Source of the DNA: Thermothielavioides terrestris NRRL 8126
Lineage: Eukaryota; Ascomycota; Sordariomycetes; Sordariales; Chaetomiaceae
NCBI RefSeq assembly: GCF_000226115.1
Contig: NC_016458.1
Location: forward strand, 558,001-622,000
Reading direction: 5' to 3'
Length of the DNA: 64,000 bases
Both the position numbers and the translations under genes were made by a program. Numbering within the stretch: the stretch's first letter is position 1; each line of letters starts with the position of its first letter. Shown piece after piece: positions 9,989 to 21,544 of this stretch. Below the pieces are notes generated by a model, which had not been told where the DNA came from, did not search any database, and saw only the letters and a program-made list of their open reading frames with translations.

Positions 9989-12922
9989 TCAACCAGGACG
10001 ACCACTCTCAAGCAGGTCGTGCGCCTCCCTGCTCCAGGGCCCGCCCGCTTTGGCAGAGACAAAGCCAGGGAAGGTCATCTTCCTTTTCGGCCTTTCGTCG
10101 GCGGCCGGCTCCGGCCGTGGCGCCGCAGATGGCTCCGCAATCGCGTGTGCGTGGACGGGTTCCATTGGCAAGATCGACCGAGGAACTTGCCCTGCAGCAT
10201 CAGACTTCAGCGCAGCCTTGCGGCCTCGAGTAGCTGGGTTCGCAATTTTGGGTCGAGTACGCTCAACTGGTGGAGCTTCCGGGATCGGGCTGCTGGGGCG
10301 TTTCGTTACACCATCCTCAACTCTAATTCCGGTCGTGTTGCTGATTGGGTGTGGAGGTTGTCCTGCGTTGTGTAGCTGAGATCGCTCGGCTTCAGCGGTC
10401 GGTGCCGGCAAACTCTTGTTGTTGACACAACGCCCTGTCGTCGGCGGCGGCCTTTCCTTTCCAATCGTGGCGATGCTCTGCCGTGTGGGCGGTGATATCT
10501 GATCGTTTGTGCCCTTGGCCATTGCAGTCCCCAGGGTGATGGCGGAGGTTTCCCGCCGGGCGAGGCTGCGTCGCATCGACACATCACCAGGCTGCTGTGT
10601 TCTGCGAGTCTCCGCTCCGTCCGTAGCTTCGCTGTTGATCCTTTCGCCCGTCTCATCATCAGGGAGCGAGTTGCGCCGCTGAACAACAGGTGCAGTCTCC
10701 CGGGGCGGTGTCGACGGCGACAAGCAATTCCGAGGGCTTTCTTCGAGAGGCTGTCTCTGGTGGGGGATTGGCGCCTCGTTGGCTCGTGGATCAGGAAGGC
10801 AGGTAGCTGCTGTAGTCTCCTCTACCGCGAGATGGGGATCCCGAATGCCCGGCGTCGGCTCAAAGGGGCCTGCAATGCTGACGATGGGTGGGCTAGACGG
10901 GACAAACCCAAACACTTCTCTGCTCCTGACACTCTTTCTGCCGAGTCTTACGAGGTGAGGTCCAACCTCCGCCTGTGGCAGCTCTTCGTTCTCACTCTCT
11001 TCCGAGTCTGCCGCCTGCACCGTTTTGGGGTGGCTGGAGACCTGATCACTCGGGCGCCTGGTCTTCTGGCCTTGTCGGGCGGATTTCCGCGTGTTGACGG
11101 TGTGGCCATCATCTGACGAGTCCCCTTGCATGTCGGGGCTGGCCGTCTCGCGCGCCCTCTCCTGCAGTTTGGCAGAGCGTTTGGCCTTCTGCTTTCTCTT
11201 CTCTCTTTGAGGAGGAATCGACTGGTCCCTTGGCTCATCCTCTGCATCTGGCACGGAGTCCCCGGGTGCAGGGGCCTCTCCGAGGTCGGCAAAGGATGGT
11301 GCAGTTGAATCACCGCGCGACACTATCGAGGTATGGTTTGCGGTCTTGTGGCCGACTTGAGTATGGAGCTCTGCAGCCTTGTCGTGCACGGGCGTGGCCG
11401 GGCGGTCGGTAGCGTGAATCTGCTCCCTCGAGGGTGAGCTCCGCCCTTTGAGCTGCTGGTTCTTCTTCCGCTTTTCGGAGAGCAGCAGGAGACCTCGCTT
11501 CTGCCGAGGCTTCAACCGCAACACGGTTCTTTCCTCGTTTGGTAGTTGAGCTTCTTTGAGTGTCTCGTCGCTTTCCGGCGCAATGGCTGGGGGTCGGTCT
11601 GCCTCGGCTTGCGGACTCTTTTGCTTGGCTGGTCTCTGCCTTGCCGGACTTGATGCCACACGTTTTGAACCCGCAGTGTTTCTCTCCGGTGCGAGCGTTC
11701 TCGAAACGTGTGTTTCGCCGTCTGGTCTCTGCCCTGTGTCTTCATCCAGAACGATTGCCTGCGAGCGCGACGCTCCTAAGCCTGGGCAGTCTGTCACGGG
11801 GGCGACTTCCTCAGGTCCAACTTGGGGATGCTTTGTTGATTCCGCATTTTGCGGACCATCTGGCTCCTTAAGACTCCGGGAAGCTAGGGGCGGTCTGAAA
11901 GTATCGATCCTAGTCCTGTTCTCGCTGGAGAAGGATGAGCATCGACCGCTGGTGTTCGGTAAGTCTTGGACCCCAATCCGAGAGGTTGACCTTGCTTTCC
12001 CTAAGCGTGTGTGCGCCATGCTCCTGGGTGCGGTTTCAGGTGGTTCGCGTTCTCCAACACGGTCATCCGGTCCATGCTCCAGGGGCACCCCTGACGGACG
12101 GGAAACAACGTTTGCCCGGGAAACTGTAGCTGGCGGGTCACCCCTATCAAGCGTTCGGTCTTTTGGCACTGGCTCAATGTCCAACGTGCCTGTCCCACGA
12201 GGTCCCGAGGCTTCTGGTTGTGGTCGGGGTATTGAGCTCAATGGCACCGCGGACAGGGATAGCGTGGCACCAAACAAGCTCCGAGCATAACCCATCTTGC
12301 TTGGCGGCGTGAGGTCGCATTTCCGCCTCTTTGCAGGGCGCGCATCGTCATGGTTCACGGGCATCTCGTTAGCTCTCTGCCGAAGCTCGAACGGTGACTC
12401 GGTCGGAACCACGGCACGGCCGAGGGGACCGGTAGGGGTCCCGAGGACCTGATTGAGAGGACGATGCCTGGTCTGAAAGTGGTCGTTCACGCGGATGCCA
12501 GCCACAGGTGTATTTGCTGAAGCTCCCAGCGGGGCCGGGCGCAAGGCCACCCGTGCTTGGCGCTGTTCCTTTTCCTTTGCTCTTTTGTCGAGTAGCTCGG
12601 ACAAGTCCTGGTTTTGGCGTCCCACGCACTCTATGGCCTGGACGATGGCCCCTCCACGCTCTAATTGGAATTCTTCGCCCTCGCCGAACTCCGACTCACG
12701 CTGCCAGTGCATGTCCCCGACGAAGTTGCCCCGCTCATCGTAGACCATGACACGTTTGTTGAAGGTGTGGTACTTCAGGCGTCCATCTTCCCACCGCTTC
12801 TGCTTCCTCCGGAGATCGTGGGTGAACAGGCAGACGAACTCGAGGACTGGAGCGCTGCATCGGCCACTGCTCGCGCTGGTTGCCCCGGCAGGGACGGGTC
12901 TCGAGGACACCGTGGACAGCAT
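9989..12922 (-). CDS. mte1: Mte1/Dbl2-type protein with ZGRF1-like N-terminal domain
   Basis: An intronless frame of 977 aa. The N-terminal ~110 residues match the DUF2439/ZGRF1-like domain: VLEFVCLFTHDLRRKQKRW, then KYHTFNKRVMVYDERGNFVG and GGAIVQAIECVGR. The rest is a long, polar, probably disordered region rich in Pro, Arg, Ser and Glu, and the protein ends with a short conserved-looking tail (GGPWSREAHDL). In yeast, Mte1 binds D-loops and works with the Mph1 helicase in recombination and telomere maintenance; fission-yeast Dbl2 acts with Fml1. A nuclear role in DNA repair is inferred from that family. I chose the ATG at 12922 because it lies about 22 residues before the domain. The frame extends to an ATG at 13225, but that extension is made largely of a dispersed repeat and is probably leader sequence. 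Confidence 0.82.
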   Translation of the reverse strand: MLSTVSSRPVPAGATSASSGRCSAPVLEFVCLFTHDLRRKQKRWEDGRLKYHTFNKRVMVYDERGNFVGDMHWQRESEFGEGEEFQLERGGAIVQAIECVGRQNQDLSELLDKRAKEKEQRQARVALRPAPLGASANTPVAGIRVNDHFQTRHRPLNQVLGTPTGPLGRAVVPTESPFELRQRANEMPVNHDDARPAKRRKCDLTPPSKMGYARSLFGATLSLSAVPLSSIPRPQPEASGPRGTGTLDIEPVPKDRTLDRGDPPATVSRANVVSRPSGVPLEHGPDDRVGEREPPETAPRSMAHTRLGKARSTSRIGVQDLPNTSGRCSSFSSENRTRIDTFRPPLASRSLKEPDGPQNAESTKHPQVGPEEVAPVTDCPGLGASRSQAIVLDEDTGQRPDGETHVSRTLAPERNTAGSKRVASSPARQRPAKQKSPQAEADRPPAIAPESDETLKEAQLPNEERTVLRLKPRQKRGLLLLSEKRKKNQQLKGRSSPSREQIHATDRPATPVHDKAAELHTQVGHKTANHTSIVSRGDSTAPSFADLGEAPAPGDSVPDAEDEPRDQSIPPQREKRKQKAKRSAKLQERARETASPDMQGDSSDDGHTVNTRKSARQGQKTRRPSDQVSSHPKTVQAADSEESENEELPQAEVGPHLVRLGRKSVRSREVFGFVPSSPPIVSIAGPFEPTPGIRDPHLAVEETTAATCLPDPRANEAPIPHQRQPLEESPRNCLSPSTPPRETAPVVQRRNSLPDDETGERINSEATDGAETRRTQQPGDVSMRRSLARRETSAITLGTAMAKGTNDQISPPTRQSIATIGKERPPPTTGRCVNNKSLPAPTAEAERSQLHNAGQPPHPISNTTGIRVEDGVTKRPSSPIPEAPPVERTRPKIANPATRGRKAALKSDAAGQVPRSILPMEPVHAHAIAEPSAAPRPEPAADERPKRKMTFPGFVSAKAGGPWSREAHDLLESGRPG

Positions 12923-13091
12923 CTCCAACAAGGAAGTCAATTTGTCGTTGTCATCGTGTTGTTCGCAGAAAGCGCAAAATGGTGGCCCGCGCAGGTTCAA
13001 GGCAAAAACGCTTGGTCTGTGAGGGCTGCCAAACAACGGCAAACTTAATTGGTGACGCGGAGGGGAAGGGAAGACGCGTTGTGAAGTTGCC

Positions 13092-13200
13092 GTTTTCGAA
13101 CACGCGAAAGTGGGTCCAAATGCCTGCAACACACACCCAATTTGAACAACAGTAGCAACAGTGGGCAACCATCGCCATCGAATCTGAAGCTGTAGATATT
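13092..13200 (-). repeat. dispersed repeat, copy A
   Basis: Read on the minus strand, this stretch aligns with 28393-28510 on the plus strand. Both contain AGCTTCA-ATTCGATG, then GATGGTTGCCCACTGTTGCT, then TTGGACCCACTTT and a closing CGGCAAC, with small gaps and substitutions between. It lies just upstream of the Mte1-like gene and forms most of the extra N-terminus if the ATG at 13225 were used. No known element was recognised. Confidence 0.6.
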
Positions 13201-13225
13201 GCAATAAAAAGGCCCAGATGGCCAT

Positions 13226-15004
13226 GTTCTCATGTTTTCAAGTACTTGTTGATGTTTTGATACTTCCTTTTAGGCATTTTCCTCTGTTTTGTGCGTCGGA
13301 GGCGCTACGCGTATTGCGTGGGCGAGCAACGACCATGACAACGCCCACTACGGCGCCCACCACAACACCGGCATTAAACCTGGAACCGCTTAAACAGCAC
13401 TGCGGTATTGTAGCTGTACCGCGACCATCGCGGTCATCGCGGGCACCGCGGCATCGTAACCACCGTAGGCGCTGCAGCATCGTAGCTATAACGCCATCAT
13501 CGAGCGGATTTCGCAGGCATTGGAGGTAGCGTCAGCAATGTACTTGATCGGGGCTCGAGAAGCTCGGTAGTCGGCGCTCGTAGAATTGAATAGCGGTCGG
13601 CACAACGGTCGGCACAGCGGTCGGCGCCCTGGATATCGAACGGCGGTTGCAAATATCGTAGTTCGCACCGCGGAAGCGAGTGGCGCGCAATGGGCCAGCA
13701 TGGCCGCCCATACCTCCTTCGCCATCAAGCCGGAAAGCTGAGCTCTGGCAAGTTGGATCGCGGGGAGCTGGGGAAGGCCTGTGCCGCGTTGCGGGGCACA
13801 GCACAGGCGCTGCGTGCGAGTGAGCGTACTCCGTACGGAATACTGTACAGTACACAGTCCAGTACACAGAGGTTCTTCCAGTTCCCCACGTCGACAACTG
13901 TGAGGTACCAGACCTTGTTTCTCACCTAGAAGACGGTCCAACTACGATTCGGGCCTTCGAATGGCATTGAATTGATGGATTGCGATTAGACTCCCGTCAT
14001 TCCGCTTGAGGTTTCCTTCTAAGCCGGCTCGCAGCGAATTCTTCAGGCACTGGAGTTTGGGTATGGTAGTTAGAGGTACCTATCGTCCTGTGCAGAATGT
14101 CCCTGCATCCCCACAGCCAGGTTTCGCAAACCGCACTCTATCCAGGGCGGGAGTGTGACGGCCTCGGGAACATGGACTGCATGTAAACTGGACCGGCGAT
14201 CCGCCGGTCCGTTGCGGGGATCGAAGAAGAGGAGGGATGTAGTGTACCATGAGCGGCCGATTGTTGGACGCCGTGGATATCTCTGGGACCTGGACCGGAA
14301 CCGATGATTCCTGTTGGAGCGCAGGGAGCATTACCATGGAGTCAGTGGCTGGGCTGCGGAGGTGGTGGGTTGAATGGATAGGTGGATTTTAACGTTAACT
14401 TAATCCGTTAACTTAATCCGTACTTCCCCGGTTGCGTTCCAGAACTTCCAGGTTGAGCCTTCACGGCAGAGGGCCTTGGGGCGCGTTGGACGGCACGGTG
14501 CGCAGCATGGACAAGGGGTACTTGGTACTTTACGGCACCCTGCAGTGGGCTTGGAACTCAATCCACCAACCCACCAAACCACCACCCATCATCTCCGTCA
14601 ACCTACCTACCACACTTCATGCTATTCTGTCCACTGTTGTTCATACGCTAACTACACCCCGATCCGTTCAGTTTGCTGAGGTCTTTTCCATGCGTTTTCT
14701 CAGTTGTGAGCAAATCAACTTGTTCGTCCTCTCTTCGGCAGCGAAAGCAGGACCAGCTGGTTAAGCTGTGATGTGTCAATTAAGCTCCTCTACTACGGCT
14801 AGCTGGGTCCTTCTTCGCTGTTTAGGTCTAATCTTCCCGTCGCCATCATGTACTTGATCGTCGCGCTCACTGCTTTTTATGTCTGGAGACGATTATTTTG
14901 AGTTGAACAGCTTTTTTTCTTAGAGGGAACAAGAGGCTCCCTGCGTTTTCTTTGAGAGAGAACGAGAGGCTCCCTCCTCTTGTTGTTGTACATACATTGT
15001 AGTA
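13226..15004. other. intergenic region, repeat-derived in part
   Basis: No gene recognised. The stretch 13300-13510 is built from loosely repeated CACCG/GCGGCATCGTA-type units. At 13828-13865 there is a run of short palindromic GTAC/TCCGTACGGA words. Around 14930-14975 a short motif (GAGGCTCCCT) occurs twice with flanking similarity. It adjoins a LINE remnant, so part of it may be decayed transposon. Confidence 0.35.
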
Positions 15005-15253
15005 TGTCACTATCTCACACATCGCAGTTGCAAAGGTGTTCACTACCTGAAGTTCCCTCGCATGCCTACAGGCACATTGGTCGGTCTCGGCAGCTCCGAT
15101 CCTGCGCAGGAAGCCGTTCAACTTTTTCGTTCCCGTTCGGAGTTGCGCTAGCCCTCTGGCCTCTCCTTGATTCAACCTGTTATAGAGGTTGTAAGTTGCT
15201 TGTCTGGCAGTGCCGTGTCTATAGCCTTTGAAAACTTGCCCAGGTCTTTTGAC
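15005..15253 (-). mobile_element. decayed LINE (Tad-like) 3' coding remnant
   Basis: On the minus strand this encodes a segment like the C-terminal end of fungal non-LTR reverse transcriptases: A-x-LRTG-x3-LN-x-FL-x-RIGAAETD-x-CAC. In these elements the stretch precedes a Cys-His knuckle (typically CxCG then VEHFL). After CAC the frame breaks; a neighbouring frame carries SEHLCNC, which fits a frameshift in the knuckle. The open frame is 14867-15310, but only about 80 residues look element-derived. There is no catalytic reverse-transcriptase domain here. This is a dead fragment lying 255 bp from the Copia element. Confidence 0.6.
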
Positions 15254-15502
15254 TCGAGAATCCTTCTCTGTCAAGCTGGTTAGCGAATGCGTGGATAGTA
15301 CTTCTGGCATTCGTAAGTGTCTCTTCTTGTCGCTGCAATGGGAGTGAAGACGACCTGCTTGGTTGCGGTAGAACTGTCGTTCGGCCGTATGTACGTTCTG
15401 ATATTCTTGGGAGCTATACCAGAGTTCGCATGGTTTGCGAGCTAGGCAGCGCCATCCTCGGACAGCCGCCGGTGTGCCGGATGTGTAGGCGGATGCTGAC
15501 TT

Positions 15503-15507
15503 GATTC
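15503..15507. repeat. target-site duplication, left copy (GATTC)
   Basis: GATTC directly precedes the TG end of the left LTR and is repeated directly after the CA end of the right LTR at 21540-21544. A 5-bp duplication is normal for LTR retrotransposon integration. Confidence 0.9.
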
Positions 15508-15717
15508 TGTCAGAACCAGCCCGGCCCGGGGTAGCGGGCCGGCCTACCGAGATTAGGATCCACTAGCTTGATGCCCAACTGCCGCCCAAGACTGGGCTCC
15601 TGATCAGGAGAACTCTCCTACAATACAACATCCTCAACACCATGATTGATTCCAGTTGTATACATTGCTTGTATTGTAATAGCTTTATCTTCCTAAGCTA
15701 GCGTAGCGGTTTCAACA
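15508..15717 (+). repeat. 5' LTR of Copia element
   Basis: 210 bp, starting TGTCAGAACC and ending GGTTTCAACA, a short imperfect terminal inverted repeat. Aligned without gaps to the right LTR it shows 22 differences by my count, all transitions. About ten look like changes in this copy, mostly in its right half, where the other LTR keeps C or G. Confidence 0.95.
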
Positions 15718-18700
15718 ATTAAGAGTCTTATTAGCTTGAAAACCTAGCCCTATCTCTAAGTATATAGCCTTATATATAGCGTTTAGTAGCAACTACTATA
15801 TTTTCGAAAGCCGATATAAAGATCGATATTATCCTAGCTAGCCTAGATAACTAGGTGGCTTAGAACCGCGAGTTCGTCAATAAGGCTAAGTATCTCGACT
15901 TACTTGACTACTTTGAAGGTAAGGCGGAGCTCCTTTCGAAGCCTATAATGGCCAATACCTACGATCTTACCTATAAGTGTATCTAGTATAAGCTCTAAGA
16001 ATATATTGTCGAACTATAGGCTTCTACGCTAGCTATAGCTATAGGAGCTTTAGCTAATCTAGGAGTACCCGCTATAGGCGAATAGTAGCCTAGCACTGCC
16101 TTTATAGCCTAGGATAATAATATAGATTCCTAGACCCTCTCTAAGAACGAGGGTCTATAAGAGTAGCCTAGTGTTAAGGTACTGAATAGCTACTAGAGGA
16201 AGCTTTACAATAAGAGGGAAAAGTAGTTCAATAATAATATCGCTATCGTTATTTCATAGGTCGAGAAGAATCTAGACTATAAATATAAGGACTATAAACG
16301 CTAGACTAATTACTTTATCTAAATACTAACCTTTATAACTACTATAGTAGTAGCTAACTACTAGTCTATCTACTTTATAAAGTATACTAACTTTTAAATA
16401 TAGTACAATAATCTTAAAAAGATTATTTAACCAACTATTGAAATAATAATAGAGCTTTAAATATATATTTATATCTATTTTAATACATTTAAATATCTTA
16501 GGAATATATATATTAAAGAGGCTAATTTTAAGAGGTAGCTTATTAAGTAAGAGAACTTAATAGATAAGGCCTCCCTCTAAAAGATAAGTAAAGCAAAGGA
16601 TCTTAGCTTATAGTTCAACGAACTAATAGCTATATTAGAGAAGCTATTCCTAAGCTTTATTTCCCTCTATATTATAAGTAAGATAGAGATCCTTAAGAAG
16701 CTAACCTTTTAAAATATAGCTATAGAAGTCTATAAAGGAATATACCTATTCCTTAAGAAGGTGCTTAACTATATAAAGAAAGGATCTTTCCTAATATATA
16801 GCCCTAAAGAGAAAGAAAACAAGGACCCTAAGCAACTAGAAGATTAGAAGGATCGCCCTAGGCGCTAAGCTAATTGTAAAGAGAGAGCTAAAATTGGCTG
16901 ATCTTACTCTAAATATAAGCTAAGTACACCTATAGCTCCTAGTACCTCTATAAGGTCCTTAAATATATTAAGGAAGTACTATACCTATAATTACTTCTAT
17001 CTAACTAAGCGATACTATTATTTAAACCCTAAAAGTATACTACTTAAATAGAAACCTAGAGAATATATTAAAGCTTATATAGAGGCTAATTTAAAAGCTA
17101 ATTCAACTTTGTAAATAGAGGCTAATAGGCTCTAGATAAAGAGGTCTAGGAGTAGCCTCGCTAACAATGTAAAGAGCGATATAGGCGAAGATCCACTATT
17201 GTATTAACTAGCCAACTACTCTAAGAGAGCTATAGCTATATTTTTAACGAAGGAGCCTAAGGTCTCCGAAGTAGATATAGCAGATGCTAACGCTTCTAAA
17301 GAGGGTATTGCTCCTAAAGAGAGTACTACCTAGGAAGAGGGTAACGCTCTCGAAATAGGCACTGCCCCTAAAGTAGGCATTGCCCCCGATATAGGCAACG
17401 CCCTCGATATAGGCATTAACATTATAGCGATATTTAGCTACTAGTATATCGTAAGAATATAGTAGTAGAGAGCTATAGGCAAATATATAGCGAGCTTCGC
17501 TATAATCCTAGCTATATTCTAGATAGGCTAGAGATATCCCCTAATTAACTTAGTGATCCTAGATTTAGGGTCAACTATTTATATCGCCAACTATCTAAGT
17601 AGGTTTAAAAGGCCTTCTAAGTTAGCTATACCTAATAACTATATCTAGGTAGGCGAGTACTCTATTTAGATTAAAGGATATAGTAAGATAGATATTAAAC
17701 TATAGAACAACGAGGGCGTTATAGTCCTTATACTATACAACGTAGTTTACTGCCCGACTTTTGTATATAATATTATATTGTTGAAGTAGCTTAATCGACA
17801 AGGGATCTAGTAGGACAATAGGCTAGAAAGTATACTAAACTACCTACTTAGGCACTAAGATTATATACTCCTCGAATATATTATAAAGAAGCTTTAACAA
17901 TATATCCTTAAATATATACCTAAGAACTATATACCTATAGCCTTTACTATCTAAACGAAGAGGCTCGATCGCTAGGCTCGTTATATAGAGAGTATAGTAG
18001 ATATTATAACTTAGTACTTATACCTTAGCTATATAGGCCTAAGGGCCTTTAAACACTTTGTTAATTACTTATAAGGAGAGCGTATTAAAGGTATATCAAC
18101 GTTCAAATATAATAGCTATAGCCTTAGCAAGTTAAAACGTAGGCCTAATTACATTCCTAGGCCGTTGAACTACAGCCTAGGCAATAGGATCGCCCTAGAT
18201 TTATACCCTTTCTAGAAAGGCCAATAGCGCTTTAAACATCTATTATTAACGATAGATCGCTATTTAGGTATAATATAGGACTATTATCTATATAACTATA
18301 AGGCTCTAGGTATTCTAATGGCTATTAAACACCTTGCTACATTGCTTAAAAGGTAGTACTAGCTATATATTAAGGTCCTAGAGTATAACAACGAATTTAT
18401 ATAGGTAAACGCTATTACTACCTAGGCAAAGAGATAAGGTATTCGAATAGAGCCTTTAGCGCCTAATACGCCTATATAGAACAGAGGTGTTAAACGTTTA
18501 GGGGGTATAATTAAGGAGAAGGCTAGAACAATAGCTATTAGCGTATAATTACTAGGGCAACTATAGCTAAAAGTTATAAGAGCTACAATATATCTCTATA
18601 ATAGGATACTATCTTTGACAATAGAGTAGATAACGTTATTAGATCGCTTTTATACCTTCTTTACTAAAAGAGATAGCCTAAGAGCCTTAGAGTATAAGCT

Positions 18701-21329
18701 ATACCAAAGGTACTTAAAGGTCTATAGTTGTAAGGCATTCGCTATAATAGATGTCGCTAAGAAGAAAGAAAGGCGTTTTAAATGGTTCTAACTAAGAGCT
18801 TAGATTAGCTACCTTATAGAATACAATTCTTCGAACATCTATTGTATCTAGAACCCTACTACTAACTAAGTAGTATATATATATAATATAATCTTTGATA
18901 AAAAGTAGATATACCTAGGCGATTTAAAGCTTATAGTGTAAAACATTCCTTAGGTAGATCTTAAAGAGCTAAAGCGCTAGCTTAATATTAAAGGCGCTAA
19001 TAATGCTAATTAGCTAGATAATAGCGATCTTACGCCTATAGCTAAGGAAAAGGATATAATAGAGGCGTTTAATATATCTTTAATAATCTTTAAAGAACTA
19101 GAGGAGAGCCTAGCTACTACTAAAGAAGTGTTAGATACTATTATAGTAAAAGGCGATACTATAGGCACCTTCCTAGAGTTCTAATATCTAACTCCTTCGC
19201 CTACTTTACTAAACGCCCTAATCGTAGCTACCTTTCTAGGTTTACGTTCGCCTAGAGCCTCTAAAGGAGTATTCTAACTATAGGAGGCTACCTTCAACGT
19301 AGGAACGTTAGGCCCTAGAGCTACTAAATATAAACATTTAAGGAGGGTCCTCTATATAGAGGAAGAGAGAGAAGAGCTTGTTTAAAAGAGTAAAAAGAAG
19401 GCTAAGAAGGTAGTTGGTACTATTAAGAAAGAAGCTAGTAGCGCTAAGAGGATCTCCTAAGAAGAAGTCGATCGCCTATAGTAAGAAGATAAGCTTAGAT
19501 CTATCTACTAGTCGATACTCTCGCCTATACTTCGATAGTACTTTGAACTTAAAGATTACCTACTAGGCTAGCTATTCCTAGAGGTGGAATACAATTATCT
19601 TCGAAGTTACAAAGTAATAGGCTCCTAGGAAGAGATTCGCTACTATAATAATGAGATCTAAGGTAAATAGATCCTAAATTATATATAAATATACGTCTAT
19701 AAGTTCAATAAAAGTAGGTACTTCGTTAAATATAAGGCGAGGCTAGTAGTATATAGCGATTAATAAAAGAAGAGGTTCGCTAAAGAGAACTATATAGCTA
19801 TACTTATTATATAATCCTTTAGAATAGTACTTACTACTATAGTGAGGTTCAACTTAGAACTAAAGTAGTTTAATATAGTCAACGCCTTTATTAACACAAA
19901 GATCGATAAAGACATTTATATAGAGATGCTATATAGCTATTATAAACTAGGAACTATTCTAAAGCTAAAGAAGGTACTCTATAGCCTATAAAAGTCTCTC
20001 CTCCTCTAGCAACGAAAGCTAATAGCTACTCTAAGGAACCTAGGGTTCTAGGCTATACTATAAGAGCCCTATATTATAATAAACAAAGGTATTATCGTCT
20101 TCTTCTATATAGATAACATTGTCTTCGTCTACTATAAAAAGGATTAATACTAAGCTAATAAAGTAATTAGCTAGCTATAAGAAAAGTATAAACTTATAGG
20201 AGGAGATAATCTCCTATAGTTCCTAGGTATAGAGATTTATTGTAACTGTAAAAGGCGTTTAATTTAGCTTAGCTAGACAACTTATATTAAGAAGATCGTA
20301 AGGTTAGCCTAGGAAGAAGGAAAGCTAGAGACTCTAATAGCTAAAAGCGAACTACTTCTATACAACGATATTACTAGCTATAGCTCTATTAAGCTTTATT
20401 AAAGGAAGGTCGGCTTAATCCTATATATAGCCGTCAATATATACCTAGACATTGCCTTTATAGCCTCTAAGCTTATATAGTTCAATTAGAACCTAGGACT
20501 AGAATACTACTATATAGCTAATCGAATATTATAATACCTCTATCGAACAAGGTTCTAAGCCCTCTAGCTAGGAGGAGGAGATATCCTAATTATAGTTAGC
20601 GATACTAGCTTCGCCGATAATAGTATTAATTGTAAAAGCTTATAAGGTTATACTATTATCCTATTTAGAGGGCTAATCGCCTAGTAAGCTAATAAGTAGG
20701 ATATAATAACTATATTAACTATAGAGGCAAACTTATTAATACTTATATAAGTAGCAAAAGAAGGTATATTCCTTTAACGCCTATTAGAGGCACTAGAGAT
20801 CTATTTAGATAATAAGATTCTATTGATCTAATGTAATAATAAATAGATGATTTAGCTAATCAATGCTAAGATGCCTATACTATAGACGAAGCTGAAATAT
20901 ATTGATATTTATAACTATTGGCTACGCTAAGAAGCTTAGAATAAGAGGGTTAGTATAGATTATATACCTTCGAACTAGATGTTGGCCAATAGCTTGACGA
21001 AGGCGCTAGAACTAGAGCCCTATAGGAAGTTCGTAGAAATGCTTAATCTAATAGATATCTAAGCCCTTATCGAGATCTACGCCTACTAGGCGGCGTAGAA
21101 AGAAGAAATATAGAGCTAGAGGAAGGCTCTAGCCGAATAGAAGGTTTAGTTTACAATATAATATATAAGATTAAGAAGGGTAGGCGCGCAAGGCTCAGTA
21201 GATTAGGGCGATAGTAAAAGGACCTTAATACTATAAAATTGCTAGATTAGGAAGGACGTAGTATTAGGAATAGCTTTATAGATTACTAAATTTGGTAGGC
21301 CGAAGCCAGAGGCTCGACCTAGGGGGGTG

Positions 21330-21539
21330 TATTAAAACCAGCCTAGCCCGGGGTAGTAGGCCAGCCTACCGAGATTAGGATCCACTAGCTTGATGCCCAA
21401 CTGCCGCCTAAGACTAGGCTCCTGATCAGGAGAACTCTCCTACAATACAACATCCTCAACACTACGATTGATTCTAGTTGTGCGCATTGCTTGTATCGTG
21501 ATAGCTTTATCTTCCTGAGCCGGCGTAGCGGTTCCAACA
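21330..21539 (+). repeat. 3' LTR of Copia element
   Basis: 210 bp, starting TATTAAAACC and ending GGTTCCAACA. The start is the left-LTR terminus with three C:G to T:A changes, so even the canonical TG end has become TA. About twelve of the 22 differences from the left LTR look like changes in this copy, mostly in its left half. The polypurine tract directly precedes it. Confidence 0.95.
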
Positions 21540-21544
21540 GATTC
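21540..21544. repeat. target-site duplication, right copy (GATTC)
   Basis: Identical to 15503-15507; it confirms the element borders. Confidence 0.9.

Larger units (their letters stand above)
15508..21539 (+). mobile_element. Ty1/Copia LTR retrotransposon, RIP-inactivated
   Basis: A 6,032-bp element with 210-bp LTRs, a 5-bp target duplication and a polypurine tract (21321-21329, A then six G) before the right LTR. The interior is very TA-rich, with stops in all frames. Degenerate coding on the plus strand follows Copia order. An aspartic-protease-like LDLGST lies at 17559-17576. The integrase HHCC region is at about 18012-18110, where Trp codons have become TAG. RT segments follow: a VNAFIN-x-KIDKDIYIEM block at about 19871-19930 and YIDN for the usual YVDD near 20106. 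RNase-H-like SDTSFAD lies near 20598 and a KYIDI...YWLR motif near 20896. Integrase before RT defines Copia rather than Gypsy. No frame can make protein. I saw no tRNA primer-binding site after the left LTR, probably because it is mutated too. Confidence 0.95.

Noticed and set aside
12923..13225. Extended N-terminus of the Mte1-like protein
   Set aside because: It is mostly dispersed-repeat sequence, and the domain begins soon after the internal ATG at 12922.
15718..21329. Possible intact genes within the Copia element
   Set aside because: Stops interrupt all frames every few codons; no open frame of 60 codons exists here.
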